Source: Pseudoalteromonas sp. P1-25
Lineage (GTDB): Bacteria > Pseudomonadota > Gammaproteobacteria > Enterobacterales > Alteromonadaceae
Assembly: GCF_001401805.1 (NCBI RefSeq)
Contig: NZ_LKDW01000017.1
Location: 1-64,000 of the forward strand
Reading direction: 5' to 3'
Length of the DNA stretch: 64,000 nucleotides
The position numbers and the translations under genes were made by a program. Positions 17,468 to 27,263 of the stretch are shown piece after piece. The notes under the pieces were generated by a model. It saw only the letters and a program-made list of their open reading frames with translations, was not told where the DNA came from and ran no database searches. Positions within the stretch are counted from its first letter, which is position 1. Each line of letters starts with the position of its first letter.

Positions 17468-18121
17468 TTATTTAACAAAACCAGCTTTAGCTAGTAAGCT
17501 CATTGAAATGTCTGAGCCCGTTGGCTGCTCAGCCCCTTTAATAAGGCGCTCTAAATAACGTGCAATTTGGTCAACTTCTAAATTAACGCGTGTGCCCACT
17601 TTAAAATCAGCAATGGTAGTTTGCTCGCTTGTGTGCGGCACTATGGTTAATTTAAATTCATTACCTTGGACAGCGTTTACTGTCAGGCTTATACCATCTA
17701 TACATACAGACCCTTTATAAGGAATGTACTTCATTAAATTTTCATCTGTGCTTAACCAGTACTCTGTTGCGCGCGCATTACTCGTAATAGCGGTAATGGT
17801 GGCAATGCTATCAACATGACCAGAGACCAAGTGCCCCCCTAAACGCGATACCGGCTGCATGGCTTTTTCTAGATTAACTGTTTGGCCAATATTGTAATTT
17901 GCAAACCCAGTGAGGCTGATAGTTTCATTTGATAAGTCGGCACTAAAGCCATCAATGTGCTTATCTACTACGGTTAAGCATACGCCATTAGTGGCAATAC
18001 TATCACCTAGCTTTACATCGCTCATATCAAGGTTAGCGCTTTGAATGCGAATGGCTAAATCGCCTTGTTTTTTTTGTAATAGCGCAATTTTGCCTGTGGC
18101 TTCAATTATTCCAGTAAACAT
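17468..18121 (-). CDS. ribE: Riboflavin synthase alpha chain
   Basis: About 217 residues: a trimeric enzyme that dismutates two 6,7-dimethyl-8-ribityllumazine molecules into riboflavin and the pyrimidine precursor. It has two tandem lumazine-binding barrels (about 1-95 and 98-200), each starting with the family pattern: [12 protein letters not shown] and [24 protein letters not shown] and [13 protein letters not shown] are the paired binding motifs. The frame is open five codons upstream, but MFTGIIE is the near-universal N-terminus of the family, so the ATG at 18119-18121 was chosen. Called ribC in E. coli. Confidence 0.94.
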   Translation of the reverse strand: MFTGIIEATGKIALLQKKQGDLAIRIQSANLDMSDVKLGDSIATNGVCLTVVDKHIDGFSADLSNETISLTGFANYNIGQTVNLEKAMQPVSRLGGHLVSGHVDSIATITAITSNARATEYWLSTDENLMKYIPYKGSVCIDGISLTVNAVQGNEFKLTIVPHTSEQTTIADFKVGTRVNLEVDQIARYLERLIKGAEQPTGSDISMSLLAKAGFVK

Positions 18122-18137
18122 AGCCCTACTCTTCAAA

Positions 18138-19271
18138 TTAAGTGGTTGGAATGTGTTTTATAGCGGTTATACGTAAGTCATCGCCTATTTTCACACATTC
18201 TGTAAACGTCAAATTAACGGTATTTTGCATATCTGTCAGCGGTGCAAAATTAACTAAGCTTTTTGCATCGCCCCCCATTAATTTTGGCGCTAGATAAAAT
18301 ATATATTCGTCTATTAAATTAAGCTCTGTCATTTTACCGGCAAGTGTAGCACCCGCTTCTAAATAAACATGATTAAATTGCAATTTAGCAAGGTGCGCTA
18401 AAACAGACGTTAAATTAACTTTGTTATTGTGCTGTGGCACTTCTATATGCCTTACAAAATGTGGCCATTGCGCTGATTTATCAACCTTGGTAGTAAATAT
18501 TATTATATCACTTTGAGTATTGAATAATGCCAACTCTGGTGTAAGCCTATTTTGCGAGTCAATGATAACACGCACAGGTTGGCGAAGAGGTAACTCGGTA
18601 GGTAAAGCCTCTGGGAGTTCGTTTAACCTGACATTAAGTTTAGCATCATCCGTAATGACCGTATCGGCGCCGGTTAAAATAGCGCAACTTTGTGCTCGGT
18701 GTAACTGAACATCTTGTCGCGCAGCTGAGCCAGTAATCCACTTACTTTGTCCATTTTTAAGCGCAGTTTTACCATCAATACTAGCGGCCATTTTACACGT
18801 TACGTACGGCAGCCCCTGCTCCATACGCTTAAAAAACCCCAAATTAAGTGCGCGCGCTTGCTTCTCTAACAGCCCAAAAGCAACCTCAATACCAGCATCG
18901 CTAAGTATTTTAAGCCCCTTGCCTGCTACTTGCGGGTTAGTATCGACCATCGCAGCAATCACCTTTACTACACCTGCCGATTTTAAAGCTTCTGCGCAAG
19001 GAGGGGTCCGCCCGAAGTGACTACACGGCTCAAGCGTAACATAAGCTGTTGCGCCTTTTGCATTTTCACCTGCTACAGCAAGCGCATTAACCTCAGCATG
19101 TCCCTGCCCCGCTAATTGATGAAACCCTTCACCAACTATGTGGTTATCTTTAACTAAAACACACCCTACATTAGGGTTAGGAGTGGTTGTAAATCGCCCT
19201 TTTTTCGCAAGTTCGATGGCCCGCGCCATATACATTTCATCTTGTTCGGTAAACGGTATTTGGCTTTGCAT
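18138..19271 (-). CDS. ribD: Bifunctional riboflavin deaminase/reductase
   Basis: A 377-residue fusion acting at steps two and three of riboflavin synthesis. The N-terminal cytidine-deaminase-like domain (about 8-150) has the zinc motif HAEVNAL and EPCSHFGRTPPCAEAL. The C-terminal NADPH-dependent reductase domain (about 155-372) has KMAASIDGKTAL, SKWITGSAARQDVQ, and VYLEAGATLAG. It starts 2 bp after nrdR ends. Confidence 0.95.
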   Translation of the reverse strand: MQSQIPFTEQDEMYMARAIELAKKGRFTTTPNPNVGCVLVKDNHIVGEGFHQLAGQGHAEVNALAVAGENAKGATAYVTLEPCSHFGRTPPCAEALKSAGVVKVIAAMVDTNPQVAGKGLKILSDAGIEVAFGLLEKQARALNLGFFKRMEQGLPYVTCKMAASIDGKTALKNGQSKWITGSAARQDVQLHRAQSCAILTGADTVITDDAKLNVRLNELPEALPTELPLRQPVRVIIDSQNRLTPELALFNTQSDIIIFTTKVDKSAQWPHFVRHIEVPQHNNKVNLTSVLAHLAKLQFNHVYLEAGATLAGKMTELNLIDEYIFYLAPKLMGGDAKSLVNFAPLTDMQNTVNLTFTECVKIGDDLRITAIKHIPTT

Positions 19272-19273
19272 TA

Positions 19274-19723
19274 CTACTCCCCTAAACGGGCAATTTCTTC
19301 ACCAAATTCGCGTATATCTTCAAACGAGCGATATACAGAGGCAAACCGCACGTAGGCGACTTTATCAAGCTTTTTAAGCGCCTCCATTATGCACTCCCCC
19401 ACCAAGTGGCTCGATATTTCTCGCTCACCGGTAGCACGCAACTGCGATTTGATAATATTAACCACTTCATCTACTTGCTCAGTACTTACAGGGCGTTTTT
19501 CTAGGGCGCGATTAAGGCCATTTAGTAGCTTGTCTTCGTTAAATGGTTCTCGGCTACCGTCTTGTTTAATCACACGAGGCATAACTAACTCGGCGCCTTC
19601 AAAGGTAGTAAATCGCTCGTGACACTCGTTACATTCACGACGACGGCGAACTTGGTGGCCTCCGCCAACAAGGCGAGAATCAATAACTTTAGTATCTTTT
19701 GCGGTACAAAATGGGCAATGCAT
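19274..19723 (-). CDS. nrdR: Ribonucleotide reductase regulator NrdR
   Basis: A 149-residue repressor of ribonucleotide reductase genes. The N-terminal zinc ribbon uses CPFC (residues 3-6) and CNEC (31-34) in the [17 protein letters not shown] context. The ATP-cone domain (about 49-139) begins [18 protein letters not shown] and senses ATP/dATP. It opens the riboflavin gene cluster in the common gammaproteobacterial order and is followed directly by ribD. An upstream hairpin (19747-19774) separates it from glyA. Confidence 0.96.
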   Translation of the reverse strand: MHCPFCTAKDTKVIDSRLVGGGHQVRRRRECNECHERFTTFEGAELVMPRVIKQDGSREPFNEDKLLNGLNRALEKRPVSTEQVDEVVNIIKSQLRATGEREISSHLVGECIMEALKKLDKVAYVRFASVYRSFEDIREFGEEIARLGE

Positions 19724-19746
19724 AACTAGGTAGTTCCGTTTTAAAC

Positions 19747-19774
19747 AAAAAAGGCCGCTATTTAGCGGCCTTTT
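19747..19774 (-). terminator. Intrinsic terminator upstream of nrdR
   Basis: AAAAGGCCGCTA / TAGCGGCCTTTT is a 12-bp perfect stem with a 2-base centre and T-runs in both directions. Read leftward it would terminate glyA transcription, although a 310-bp repeat now lies between the two. Confidence 0.85.
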
Positions 19775-19791
19775 ATCTTAGCAAAAAAATA

Positions 19792-20101
19792 GGGCCTGTT
19801 GGCCTTTCAGGATTAAATTTGTTCTATCTAGGGGTGATTTAATCGCGACGCGAGGTTTGTAACCTAGTGGGCTAAATAAAAACCGAGCAAAGCTTCCGCG
19901 TCCTGCTCACGCCCCTTACCTACATCCATGTAGGCAACAAAGAGTAAATCGCCCCTAGGACGAACCCGAGGGCAGTGCATGTTTGGCATTTATGCTGCGT
20001 TATCGCCTATTTGTGTGGAGTAACCACACTACATAGACTCTGCCTTGCCTAAAAACCAAACATACTACTGCAAATTAAACCTCGAAAGGTAAACAGGCCC
20101 C
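19792..20101. repeat. 310-bp intergenic element with terminal inverted repeats
   Basis: Left end GGGCCTGTTGGCCTTTC and right end GAAAGGTAAACAGGCCCC are inverted copies with two mismatches (about 17 bp). Inner palindromes include GGGGTGATTTAATCGC against GTAAATCGCCCC and CTACATCCATGTAG. It lies exactly between the glyA stop and the terminator at 19747-19774. I recall similar sequence as a multicopy intergenic repeat in Pseudoalteromonas, but could not check it. No convincing gene is inside. Confidence 0.65.
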
Positions 20102-20134
20102 TTGTTGTGCTCTAAATTACTGCTGCTTATGCAA

Positions 20135-21391
20135 TTAAGCGTATACAGGTAATTTTGCACAAATTGCTTTAACTTTTTCTTTAACTTGTGCTTGTACAGA
20201 CTCATCGTTGATGTTGTCTAACACGTCACAAATCCAGCCAGCAAGCTCTTTAGACTCAGCTTCTTTAAAGCCACGACGGGTAATTGCAGGTGAACCAATA
20301 CGCAAACCAGAAGTAACAAACGGTGAGCGAGGATCGTTTGGTACAGAGTTTTTGTTCACGGTAATATTTGCATTACCAAGCGCTGCATCTGCATCTTTAC
20401 CTGTAATATCTTTATCGATTAAATCAAGTAAGAACAAGTGGTTTTCTGTTTTATCAGATACGATTTTGTAGCCGCGTTCTTGCATAACAGCAACCATAGC
20501 TTGTGCATTTTTAACAACTTGTGCTTGGTATGTTTTAAACTCTGGTTGTAGTGCTTCTTTAAATGCCACTGCTTTTGCAGCAATAATGTGACACAAAGGT
20601 CCACCTTGACCGCCAGGGAATACAGCACTGTTAAGCTTTTTGTAAATTGCTTCGTCGCCACATGCAGAAATAATTAAACCACCACGAGGGCCTGCTAATG
20701 TTTTGTGGGTTGTTGTTGTTACAACATGCGCGTGAGGTACTGGGCTTGGGTAAACACCCGCGGCAATTAAACCTGCAACGTGAGCCATATCAACAAATAA
20801 ATAAGCACCTACTTTATCAGCAATCTCGCGGAATTTAGCCCAATCAACAATACCTGAGTATGCAGAAAAACCACCAATAATCATTTTCGGTTTATGCTCT
20901 AGTGCTAGCGCTTCTACCTGTGCGTAATCAATTTCGCCGGTTACTTCGTCTAGCCCATATTGGATAGCATTATATAGCTTACCAGAGAAACTTACGTGTG
21001 AACCATGCGTTAAGTGACCACCATGAGCTAAGCTCATACCAAGTACAGTGTCACCGGCTTCTAATAACGCTAAAAAAACAGCGGCATTAGCTTGAGAGCC
21101 TGCATGAGGCTGAACGTTCGCATAGTCAGAACCAAATAACTCGTTCGCACGATCGATTGCGAGTTGCTCAACAACGTCTACGTGCTCACAACCGCCATAG
21201 TAACGTTTGCCCGGGTAACCTTCTGCGTATTTGTTTGTAAGCTGTGAACCCTGCGCTTCTAGTACGCGTGGGCTACAGTAGTTCTCTGATGCAATTAATT
21301 CAATGTGCTCTTCTTGGCGAGCAGTTTCTTTGTTTATCGCGTCAAATAACTCTGGATCAAAATCCGAAATATTCATGCTACGTTCTAACAT
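20135..21391 (-). CDS. glyA: Serine hydroxymethyltransferase
   Basis: A 418-residue PLP enzyme converting serine and tetrahydrofolate to glycine and methylene-tetrahydrofolate. Motifs: [12 protein letters not shown] near the N-terminus, [35 protein letters not shown], and the PLP lysine in [15 protein letters not shown]. The C-terminal domain holds [12 protein letters not shown]. The N-terminus [17 protein letters not shown] matches the usual family start. It is a single gene downstream of thrABC on the same strand, so threonine, glycine and one-carbon genes are adjacent. Confidence 0.96.
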   Translation of the reverse strand: MLERSMNISDFDPELFDAINKETARQEEHIELIASENYCSPRVLEAQGSQLTNKYAEGYPGKRYYGGCEHVDVVEQLAIDRANELFGSDYANVQPHAGSQANAAVFLALLEAGDTVLGMSLAHGGHLTHGSHVSFSGKLYNAIQYGLDEVTGEIDYAQVEALALEHKPKMIIGGFSAYSGIVDWAKFREIADKVGAYLFVDMAHVAGLIAAGVYPSPVPHAHVVTTTTHKTLAGPRGGLIISACGDEAIYKKLNSAVFPGGQGGPLCHIIAAKAVAFKEALQPEFKTYQAQVVKNAQAMVAVMQERGYKIVSDKTENHLFLLDLIDKDITGKDADAALGNANITVNKNSVPNDPRSPFVTSGLRIGSPAITRRGFKEAESKELAGWICDVLDNINDESVQAQVKEKVKAICAKLPVYA

Positions 21392-21622
21392 TGGGGTCTC
21401 CTAGGGCAACGTGTATGGTGTTTTTTAGAGGCTTTATTGTACGCTTTAAACAACGCTTTGCCTACGCTCTTAAGTTGAGGATATTTAAACAGGGATTGAA
21501 TCTATTTCACAGCATTTTTAAGATGATATTTTTTTATAAATTCATTAATAATTTAAATGACTTTTAATTTTTACATTTAATTAGTTAATGACAGTAGTTT
21601 TATAAACTGCATTTAAAACACA

Positions 21623-21648
21623 AAAAAAGCGGCCAAAGCCGCTTTTTT
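21623..21648 (-). terminator. Terminator after thrC
   Basis: AAAAAAGCGGC / GCCGCTTTTTT, an 11-bp perfect stem with a 4-base loop, 14 bp past the thrC stop, ends the threonine operon. Confidence 0.88.
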
Positions 21649-21661
21649 AACACTAAGTTAG

Positions 21662-22945
21662 TTAGCCCAACTTAGTGAGTATTTCATTACGTAACGCGTC
21701 GTAATCAGCGTTAATGTCCTTTGCTAAACAAGGTTTTGCAAGTGCGTCGCTCAGTGGTTTTGGCATCTCAAGTTCAATATTAAGAATCTCTTCTACGCTT
21801 TCTTTAAACTTAGCTGGGTGAGCAGTTGCTAAAAAGATACCCGCGGCGTCAGCGGCTTTATTCTCTACAAGGCCTTGGTATGCAATAGCGGTATGGGGCT
21901 CTGCAACATAACCAATTTGTTGAATATTTTTCATCACTGCTTGCGTATTTTCTTCGCTCACGCTGGTTGAGTAAAAATTATCGTAGCTAAACCAGTTATT
22001 ATCTAACATTGTTTGCACACGTGGCCAGTTGTTTGGTTTGCTCACATCCATCGCATTTGAAAGCGACTCAAGCGTGGCATTTGGCGCCCAATTTTTATCA
22101 AGCATGTAGCGTGGCACGGTATCGTTTTGGTTAGTCGTTGCGCTTAGTTTACCTACTGGCAAACCAATTACAGCACCAATCATGGCGGCACATACATTAC
22201 CAAAGTTACCACTAGGGACTGAAATATGCGCGGTAGCACGCTTTTCTTTTGGTAGCTGTGCAATGGCCTCAAAGTAATAACATACTTGTGCCACTAGGCG
22301 GCTAATGTTGATTGAGTTAGCTGAATTAAGACCCAGTGTAGATTTAACTTCGTCATCTAAAAACGACTTTTTAACTAGCTCTTGGCAATCATCAAAACTG
22401 CCATCAACTGCGTAACAATGAATGTTGTCACCAAGCGTAGTAAATAGCTTTTGCTGAGCAAGCGAAATTTTGCCTTTAGGGTATAGAATAACCACATCTA
22501 TATTTGGCTTGTTGTAAAACGCATGCGCTACAGCAGCGCCAGTATCGCCAGAGGTTGCCGTTAAAATCGTGACTTTTTCGCCTTTGTTAAACTGTGCTAA
22601 ACACTCAGCCATAAAGCGTCCACCAAAGTCTTTAAACGCAAGCGTAGGACCGTGAAAAAGCTCTAAACAATAGTTATTGTCTTCAACCTCTACCAATTTT
22701 ACGGGGAAGTTAAACGCATTTTTTACCATTTGAGCAACAGTATCAGCGGGCAGTTCATCGCCAATAAGGTGCGATAAAATTTTGCTACTGCGGGTAACAA
22801 AATCCATATCTAATAACGTATCTACATCTGTTAGTGGCGCTAAGCTTTCAGGGAAAAATACCCCCTGATTGCGCCCAAGCCCTGTTTTTACCGCTTCAAC
22901 AAACGACACTTTTTGAGAATTTTCTTTTAAATTATGTAATTGCAT
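21662..22945 (-). CDS. thrC: Threonine synthase
   Basis: A 427-residue PLP enzyme that converts O-phosphohomoserine to threonine, the last pathway step. The N-terminus (MQLHNLKENSQKVSFVEAVKTGLGRNQGVFFPE) and the PLP-lysine motif FHGPTLAFKDFGGRF are typical of the E. coli-type enzyme. TATSGDTGAAVAHAF binds the phosphate, and ISVPSGNFGNVCAA is further along. Third gene of thrABC, 11 bp after thrB. Confidence 0.96.
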   Translation of the reverse strand: MQLHNLKENSQKVSFVEAVKTGLGRNQGVFFPESLAPLTDVDTLLDMDFVTRSSKILSHLIGDELPADTVAQMVKNAFNFPVKLVEVEDNNYCLELFHGPTLAFKDFGGRFMAECLAQFNKGEKVTILTATSGDTGAAVAHAFYNKPNIDVVILYPKGKISLAQQKLFTTLGDNIHCYAVDGSFDDCQELVKKSFLDDEVKSTLGLNSANSINISRLVAQVCYYFEAIAQLPKEKRATAHISVPSGNFGNVCAAMIGAVIGLPVGKLSATTNQNDTVPRYMLDKNWAPNATLESLSNAMDVSKPNNWPRVQTMLDNNWFSYDNFYSTSVSEENTQAVMKNIQQIGYVAEPHTAIAYQGLVENKAADAAGIFLATAHPAKFKESVEEILNIELEMPKPLSDALAKPCLAKDINADYDALRNEILTKLG

Positions 22946-22956
22946 AAATGCCTATC

Positions 22957-23892
22957 CTATAAAACTGTTAATTGACGCGTGCCATCGTTATCTAATTTAC
23001 AAATGTGGCAAAAGCCCTGCTCATTTATATAGTTTTGCGCTAACCACTGCGCACATTTTTCAGCCGCTTCTAATGTTTTACACACTGTAAATAACGTAGG
23101 GCCTGCACCTGAAATACTGACAACTTCAGCGCCTAATGCTGGAAGGTTCGCTTTTGCCTCACTGAAGCCGGCAATTAAAGGCGCCCGGTACGGCTCTGCA
23201 ATATCGTCTTGCATAATGCTTAGTGCATCATCAAAACGCTGCGTTAATAACAAACTGCTAAATGCCGATAAACGCTGAGCAAACTCAACCCCCGCATACA
23301 TACTTAACTCTTTTGGTAATACCGAGCGTGCCTTTGCGGTATTAAGCGAAAAACCAGGGAACGCCGCTACGTAGTACCAGTTTTCATCAACTGGTAAAGC
23401 AATTGACTTATCAGGAATTAAATCGCCTGTAATCTGTAAGCCCCCTAAATAACACGGGGTGATGTTGTCGTAATGACGCCCACCACTGACTATCGCTTCA
23501 AAATCAGCCATTAACTCAATCAGCTCAACTTGGCTTAAATTGGTTTGAGCAAACTTATCAAGCGCTGCAAAGGTTGCGACCACCGAGCACGCACTCGAAC
23601 CTAGCCCTGAGCCAATTGGTAAGTTCTTTTTAAGTTCTAATTTTACACTTGGCATATCTGGCGCCACGTGCGCTCTAAAATGCACTAAACACTGATATGC
23701 TAGGTTTTCGCTCGCATCGCTTGGTAACTTATGCGCGTATTCGCCTGAGCAAGCAAACTCATCACTTTGAGCGGCGCTTACTACGGCCACGTCACCTAAT
23801 AAACTGCCATCAATAGGCGCAAGCGCTGCGCCTAGTGCATCAAAGCCCACTGCAAAATTACCTATAGACGCCGGAGCATATACTTCTATCAT
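22957..23892 (-). CDS. thrB: Homoserine kinase
   Basis: A 311-residue GHMP-family kinase that phosphorylates homoserine. The ATP-binding signature is LPIGSGLGSSACSVVA (about residues 90-105); the N-terminus VYAPASIGNFAVGFDALG and the late glycine-rich VVSISGAGPTLFTV complete the three GHMP motifs. It follows thrA after 9 bp and precedes thrC. Confidence 0.96.
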   Translation of the reverse strand: MIEVYAPASIGNFAVGFDALGAALAPIDGSLLGDVAVVSAAQSDEFACSGEYAHKLPSDASENLAYQCLVHFRAHVAPDMPSVKLELKKNLPIGSGLGSSACSVVATFAALDKFAQTNLSQVELIELMADFEAIVSGGRHYDNITPCYLGGLQITGDLIPDKSIALPVDENWYYVAAFPGFSLNTAKARSVLPKELSMYAGVEFAQRLSAFSSLLLTQRFDDALSIMQDDIAEPYRAPLIAGFSEAKANLPALGAEVVSISGAGPTLFTVCKTLEAAEKCAQWLAQNYINEQGFCHICKLDNDGTRQLTVL

Positions 23893-23901
23893 TTTTAACT
23901 C

Positions 23902-26319
23902 CTAGCGCGATAACGTTTTTAATACGTCGGCAAATACACCGGCTGCTGTTACTGCAGAGCCTGCGCCGTAACCACGTATTACAAACGGGCGTGGTTGATA
24001 ATACTGGCTTAAAATAGCTAATGCGTTTTCACCATCACGAATAACATTTAATGCATGCGATGAATCGACCGCTTCAATACCTACTTTACAGTGGCCTTCT
24101 TTAATTGTACCTACATAACGAAGTACTTTACCCTCTGCTGCGGCACTTTGAATACGGTCGTTAAACTCAGCGTCTAAACTTGGTAGTTTAGCCATAAATT
24201 CATCTACGCTGTCGTCTTGTGCAAAACCTTGTGGCAATACCGACTCAACTTCTATATCGCTAAGCTCTAATTTCATGCCGGCTTCGCGAGCAATAATCAG
24301 TAATTTACGTGCTACATCAGTACCCGATAAATCATCGCGTGGGTCTGGCTCTGTAAAACCGCTTTCTTTTGCTTTAATTGTTGCCTCAGAAAGTGATAAA
24401 CCATCTTCTAGTGCACCAAACATGTACGACAGTGAGCCTGATAAAATACCGCTAAATTCGAGTAACTCATCACCTGCACCAAATAACGACTGTAAGTTAT
24501 CGATTACCGGTAAACCTGCACCTACGTTTGTTTCGTATAAAAATTTGCGGTTATTTTTTTGTGTTGCTGCAATTAAGTTTTGGTAATAATCGTACGAGCT
24601 GGTTGTTGCCTTTTTATTAGCGGCCACAACATGGAAACCCGCATTTAAAAAATCCACATACTGAGCCGCTAGCGCATCAGAAGACGTACAATCTACAATC
24701 ACTGGGTTTACTAAGTGATTTTGTTTTACAAACTGCTCTACTAAATTTAAGTCAAACGCTTGCTCTGATGCTGCTAGCTTTTGCTGCCAATCATCAAATG
24801 CAATACCTTCGCTGTCTAAATGCAATTGACGAGAATTAGCAACGCCATATAGGTTTAATTTAATATTTCGTTTTTCAAGCCACGCCTGTTGGCGTTCTAA
24901 CTGAGAAATAAGCTCTTGGCCTACTAAGCCACAGCCAAGTAAAAATACGTCGATTGAAGGGACGTGAGTAAAAAAGTTTTCGTGGCATATTTTTACTGCA
25001 TCGTTACACAGCTCACCGTCAATAACCGCTGAAATAGCACTTTCTGTAGAGTCCTGCGCAATGGCTACAATGTTTACTTGGGCCTGTGCAAGAGAAGCAA
25101 AAAACTGCGCAGCTAAACCTTTGTGTGCACGCATGTTATCGCCCACTAAAGTAACAATGGCAAGGTTACGTTGTACGTGTACCGGCTCAATTAAGCCTGC
25201 TTGTAATTCAAGCTCAAATGCACTTTGCAAGGCCTCTAGCGCTAGCGCTAAATCACTTTCGTGCACACAAAAGCTAATACTAAACTCGCACGATGATTGC
25301 GTAATTAACACAATCGATACGTTATCGTGCGCAAGAGCATTAAATACCTTAGAGGCCATACCCACCTTACCTTTCATGCCAGGGCCTGACACGGTAAGCA
25401 TTGCTAAGTCTTGCAAGCTAGAAAGCGCTTTTACAGGTTCATCCGATGAATAATCGTTACCAATTAATGAGCCTTGAGCATCTGGGTTATGGGTATTTTT
25501 AATTTCGCACGGTACACCCGCTTTGGCGCACGGTAAAATGGTTTTAGGATGAAGTACTTTAGCGCCAAAGTAAGAAAGCTCCATTGCTTCTTTATAAGAT
25601 AAAAAGTCAACTTTAGTCGCTTTTTTGATGTAACGCGGATCGGCGCTGTACACCCCATCAACATCTGTCCAAATTTGACATATTTCAGCATCTAAACATG
25701 CAGCAGCAATTGCCGCTGAGTAATCAGAGCCGTTACGGCCAAGCGTAGTGAGTTCACCTTGCTCATTGCTGGCTGTAAATCCTGGCATAATATAAATAGT
25801 GGCTGGGTTTTCTTTAAGTACTGCTTGAAAACGTGCTTTACTCGTTACTAAGTCGGCTTCAGCATCAATGTACCCCCCTGTAGAGGCAACACAGCGTGTT
25901 GCTTCTAGGTATTGTGCATTGTGCGAGCTTAATAAACTTTGCATAAGCGATACACTTACTCGCTCACCAAAACTAATTACAAAAGCACGAATTTGATCTG
26001 GGCAGCATTTAATAAGCGCCACACCATCTAGCTTATTTTTAAGCTCATGAAAATCTGGCCAGTTTGCGACTTCGCCACTGCTTTTTTCTACTTCTGCTTT
26101 TAATGTTTCGCATCGGCTTAGTAAAGCTTGCCATTGCTGTGAAAAGTCCAGACCTTGCTCTGCGGCACTTGCCAGCGCAACTAATGAGTCAGTCATACCA
26201 CCGGGTGCAGAAAGCACCAGTAACATTTCATCTTTTAACTGTGCTTTGACAAGTTGAGCTACTTGTTGCAAACAGGCAAAGTCAGCAAGCGAAGAGCCTC
26301 CAAATTTTAAAACGCGCAT
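23902..26319 (-). CDS. thrA: Bifunctional aspartokinase I/homoserine dehydrogenase I
   Basis: An 805-residue fusion catalysing the first and third steps from aspartate to homoserine. The aspartokinase part (about 1-290) starts MRVLKFGGSSLAD and has FGERVSVSLM, TLGRNGSDYSAA, and WTDVDGVYSADPR. Two ACT repeats follow (about 305-455; LTVSGPGMKGKVGMA, IVTLVGDNMRAHKG), probably for threonine feedback. The homoserine dehydrogenase part (about 460-800) carries VFLLGCGLVGQELI, VAANKKATTSSYDYY and GLPVIDNLQSL. First gene of thrABC, behind a leader peptide and attenuator. Confidence 0.97.
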   Translation of the reverse strand: MRVLKFGGSSLADFACLQQVAQLVKAQLKDEMLLVLSAPGGMTDSLVALASAAEQGLDFSQQWQALLSRCETLKAEVEKSSGEVANWPDFHELKNKLDGVALIKCCPDQIRAFVISFGERVSVSLMQSLLSSHNAQYLEATRCVASTGGYIDAEADLVTSKARFQAVLKENPATIYIMPGFTASNEQGELTTLGRNGSDYSAAIAAACLDAEICQIWTDVDGVYSADPRYIKKATKVDFLSYKEAMELSYFGAKVLHPKTILPCAKAGVPCEIKNTHNPDAQGSLIGNDYSSDEPVKALSSLQDLAMLTVSGPGMKGKVGMASKVFNALAHDNVSIVLITQSSCEFSISFCVHESDLALALEALQSAFELELQAGLIEPVHVQRNLAIVTLVGDNMRAHKGLAAQFFASLAQAQVNIVAIAQDSTESAISAVIDGELCNDAVKICHENFFTHVPSIDVFLLGCGLVGQELISQLERQQAWLEKRNIKLNLYGVANSRQLHLDSEGIAFDDWQQKLAASEQAFDLNLVEQFVKQNHLVNPVIVDCTSSDALAAQYVDFLNAGFHVVAANKKATTSSYDYYQNLIAATQKNNRKFLYETNVGAGLPVIDNLQSLFGAGDELLEFSGILSGSLSYMFGALEDGLSLSEATIKAKESGFTEPDPRDDLSGTDVARKLLIIAREAGMKLELSDIEVESVLPQGFAQDDSVDEFMAKLPSLDAEFNDRIQSAAAEGKVLRYVGTIKEGHCKVGIEAVDSSHALNVIRDGENALAILSQYYQPRPFVIRGYGAGSAVTAAGVFADVLKTLSR

Positions 26320-26349
26320 TATTTATGTTCCTCATCCCATAAAACGAAA

Positions 26350-26382
26350 AAAGGCCTGTGTTCTTAGTGAACACAGGCCTTT
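26350..26382 (-). terminator. thr operon attenuator
   Basis: A perfect 14-bp stem (AAAGGCCTGTGTTC / GAACACAGGCCTTT, 5-base loop) followed on the minus strand by a T-run lies between the leader-peptide stop and thrA. With thrL it forms a classic attenuation leader. Confidence 0.9.
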
Positions 26383-26407
26383 AAATTTGTTGCACCGACC
26401 TATGCCA

Positions 26408-26467
26408 CTATCCAGTAAGAATGGTGGTTGTAATAATAATGGTCAGTACGCGATTAATTGTTTTCAT
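26408..26467 (-). CDS. thrL: thr operon leader peptide
   Basis: A 19-codon frame, too short for routine gene calling. It begins MKTINRVLT, continues IIITTTI and ends LTG before TAG. Six threonine and five isoleucine codons make up over half of it, the two amino acids sensed by the E. coli thr attenuator. Position is right: upstream of a strong terminator and 89 bp before thrA. Ribosome stalling when charged Thr- or Ile-tRNA is scarce should prevent the terminator forming. The sequence differs from E. coli ThrL except in composition. A possible promoter (TTCAAA, 17 bp, TAATTT) lies upstream. Confidence 0.88.
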   Translation of the reverse strand: MKTINRVLTIIITTTILTG

Positions 26468-26548
26468 AACACTAAGACTGCCTTAACAAAGGCTATGCTG
26501 TCAACCCCAAATTAAAAGATAAAACAGCCTTTTTGAACATGAAAAAAC

Positions 26549-26917
26549 CTAATGAATGCCAAATTTATGCAAAACTTCGCTTAAGGCTGATTTGTTAATA
26601 GGTTTATTTATAAAGTCGATAGCACCTAACTGCGCCACCTTTTGCTTCATTTGTTGTTGAATATCAGCGGAGATCACCAATACAAAGCACTCTATTTTTT
26701 CTGCCTTAATACGCTCTAGCACCTGTACACCGTCAACTTCTGGCATGGTTAAGTCTAAACACAGAAGATCAAATTGCTGCAAGCGTAAAAGCTCAAGCGC
26801 ATCGGCCCCGTTTGCAGCTTGCTGTATGTCGGCATTCACGCACTCATTTAAACAACGCACAACTTGTTTACGTGCAACAGTGGAATCATCACACACTAAT
26901 ATAGAAAATTTCATCAT
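26549..26917 (-). CDS. Single-domain (CheY-like) response regulator
   Basis: A 122-residue receiver with no output domain. Conserved residues: acidic pair D10-D11, phosphoacceptor D55 in LCLDLTMPEVDG, the switch serine in VLVISAD, and the lysine in FINKPINKSAL. It should signal by phosphorylation-dependent protein contact. It is divergent from a membrane histidine kinase 346 bp away, which is the obvious candidate partner. The start could be either of two adjacent ATGs. Confidence 0.9.
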   Translation of the reverse strand: MMKFSILVCDDSTVARKQVVRCLNECVNADIQQAANGADALELLRLQQFDLLCLDLTMPEVDGVQVLERIKAEKIECFVLVISADIQQQMKQKVAQLGAIDFINKPINKSALSEVLHKFGIH

Positions 26918-27263
26918 GTTTACTACTAAAATAACCTTCTAAAAATTATAAAAACGAGCCATCCGTTGGTTTTTTTCTATTCTAACACGTTCCTAAAACT
27001 CTAACACTTTGCTTGTTCGTATAGTGTGATACGGTAACCTTACAATAAAACTTTAACTATTATTAATAATTCCCCACCCAATCGATACTTATGTAATATA
27101 AGTGGGCATTTGGATTACTTTAAACCAAATTAGTGCACTATTATTAAAACAAAACGACTCACAAGAGTCAGTCTCTTTAAAATATAAGTTTTTTTATTTA
27201 TTTTTAAGGTTTTATTGACTAACTTTTAGGATAGAAATTGCAACTTAGATATAATTACACCGG

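Noticed and set aside
19792..20101. Short frames inside the 310-bp repeat (e.g. MDVGKGREQDAEALLG)
   Set aside because: They arise from the repeat's palindromic sequence and have no ribosome binding site; such frames are common annotation artefacts.
21420..21480. PurR-like site upstream of glyA (GGCAAAGCGTTG)
   Set aside because: It departs from the PurR consensus in the central bases, so no operator is claimed.
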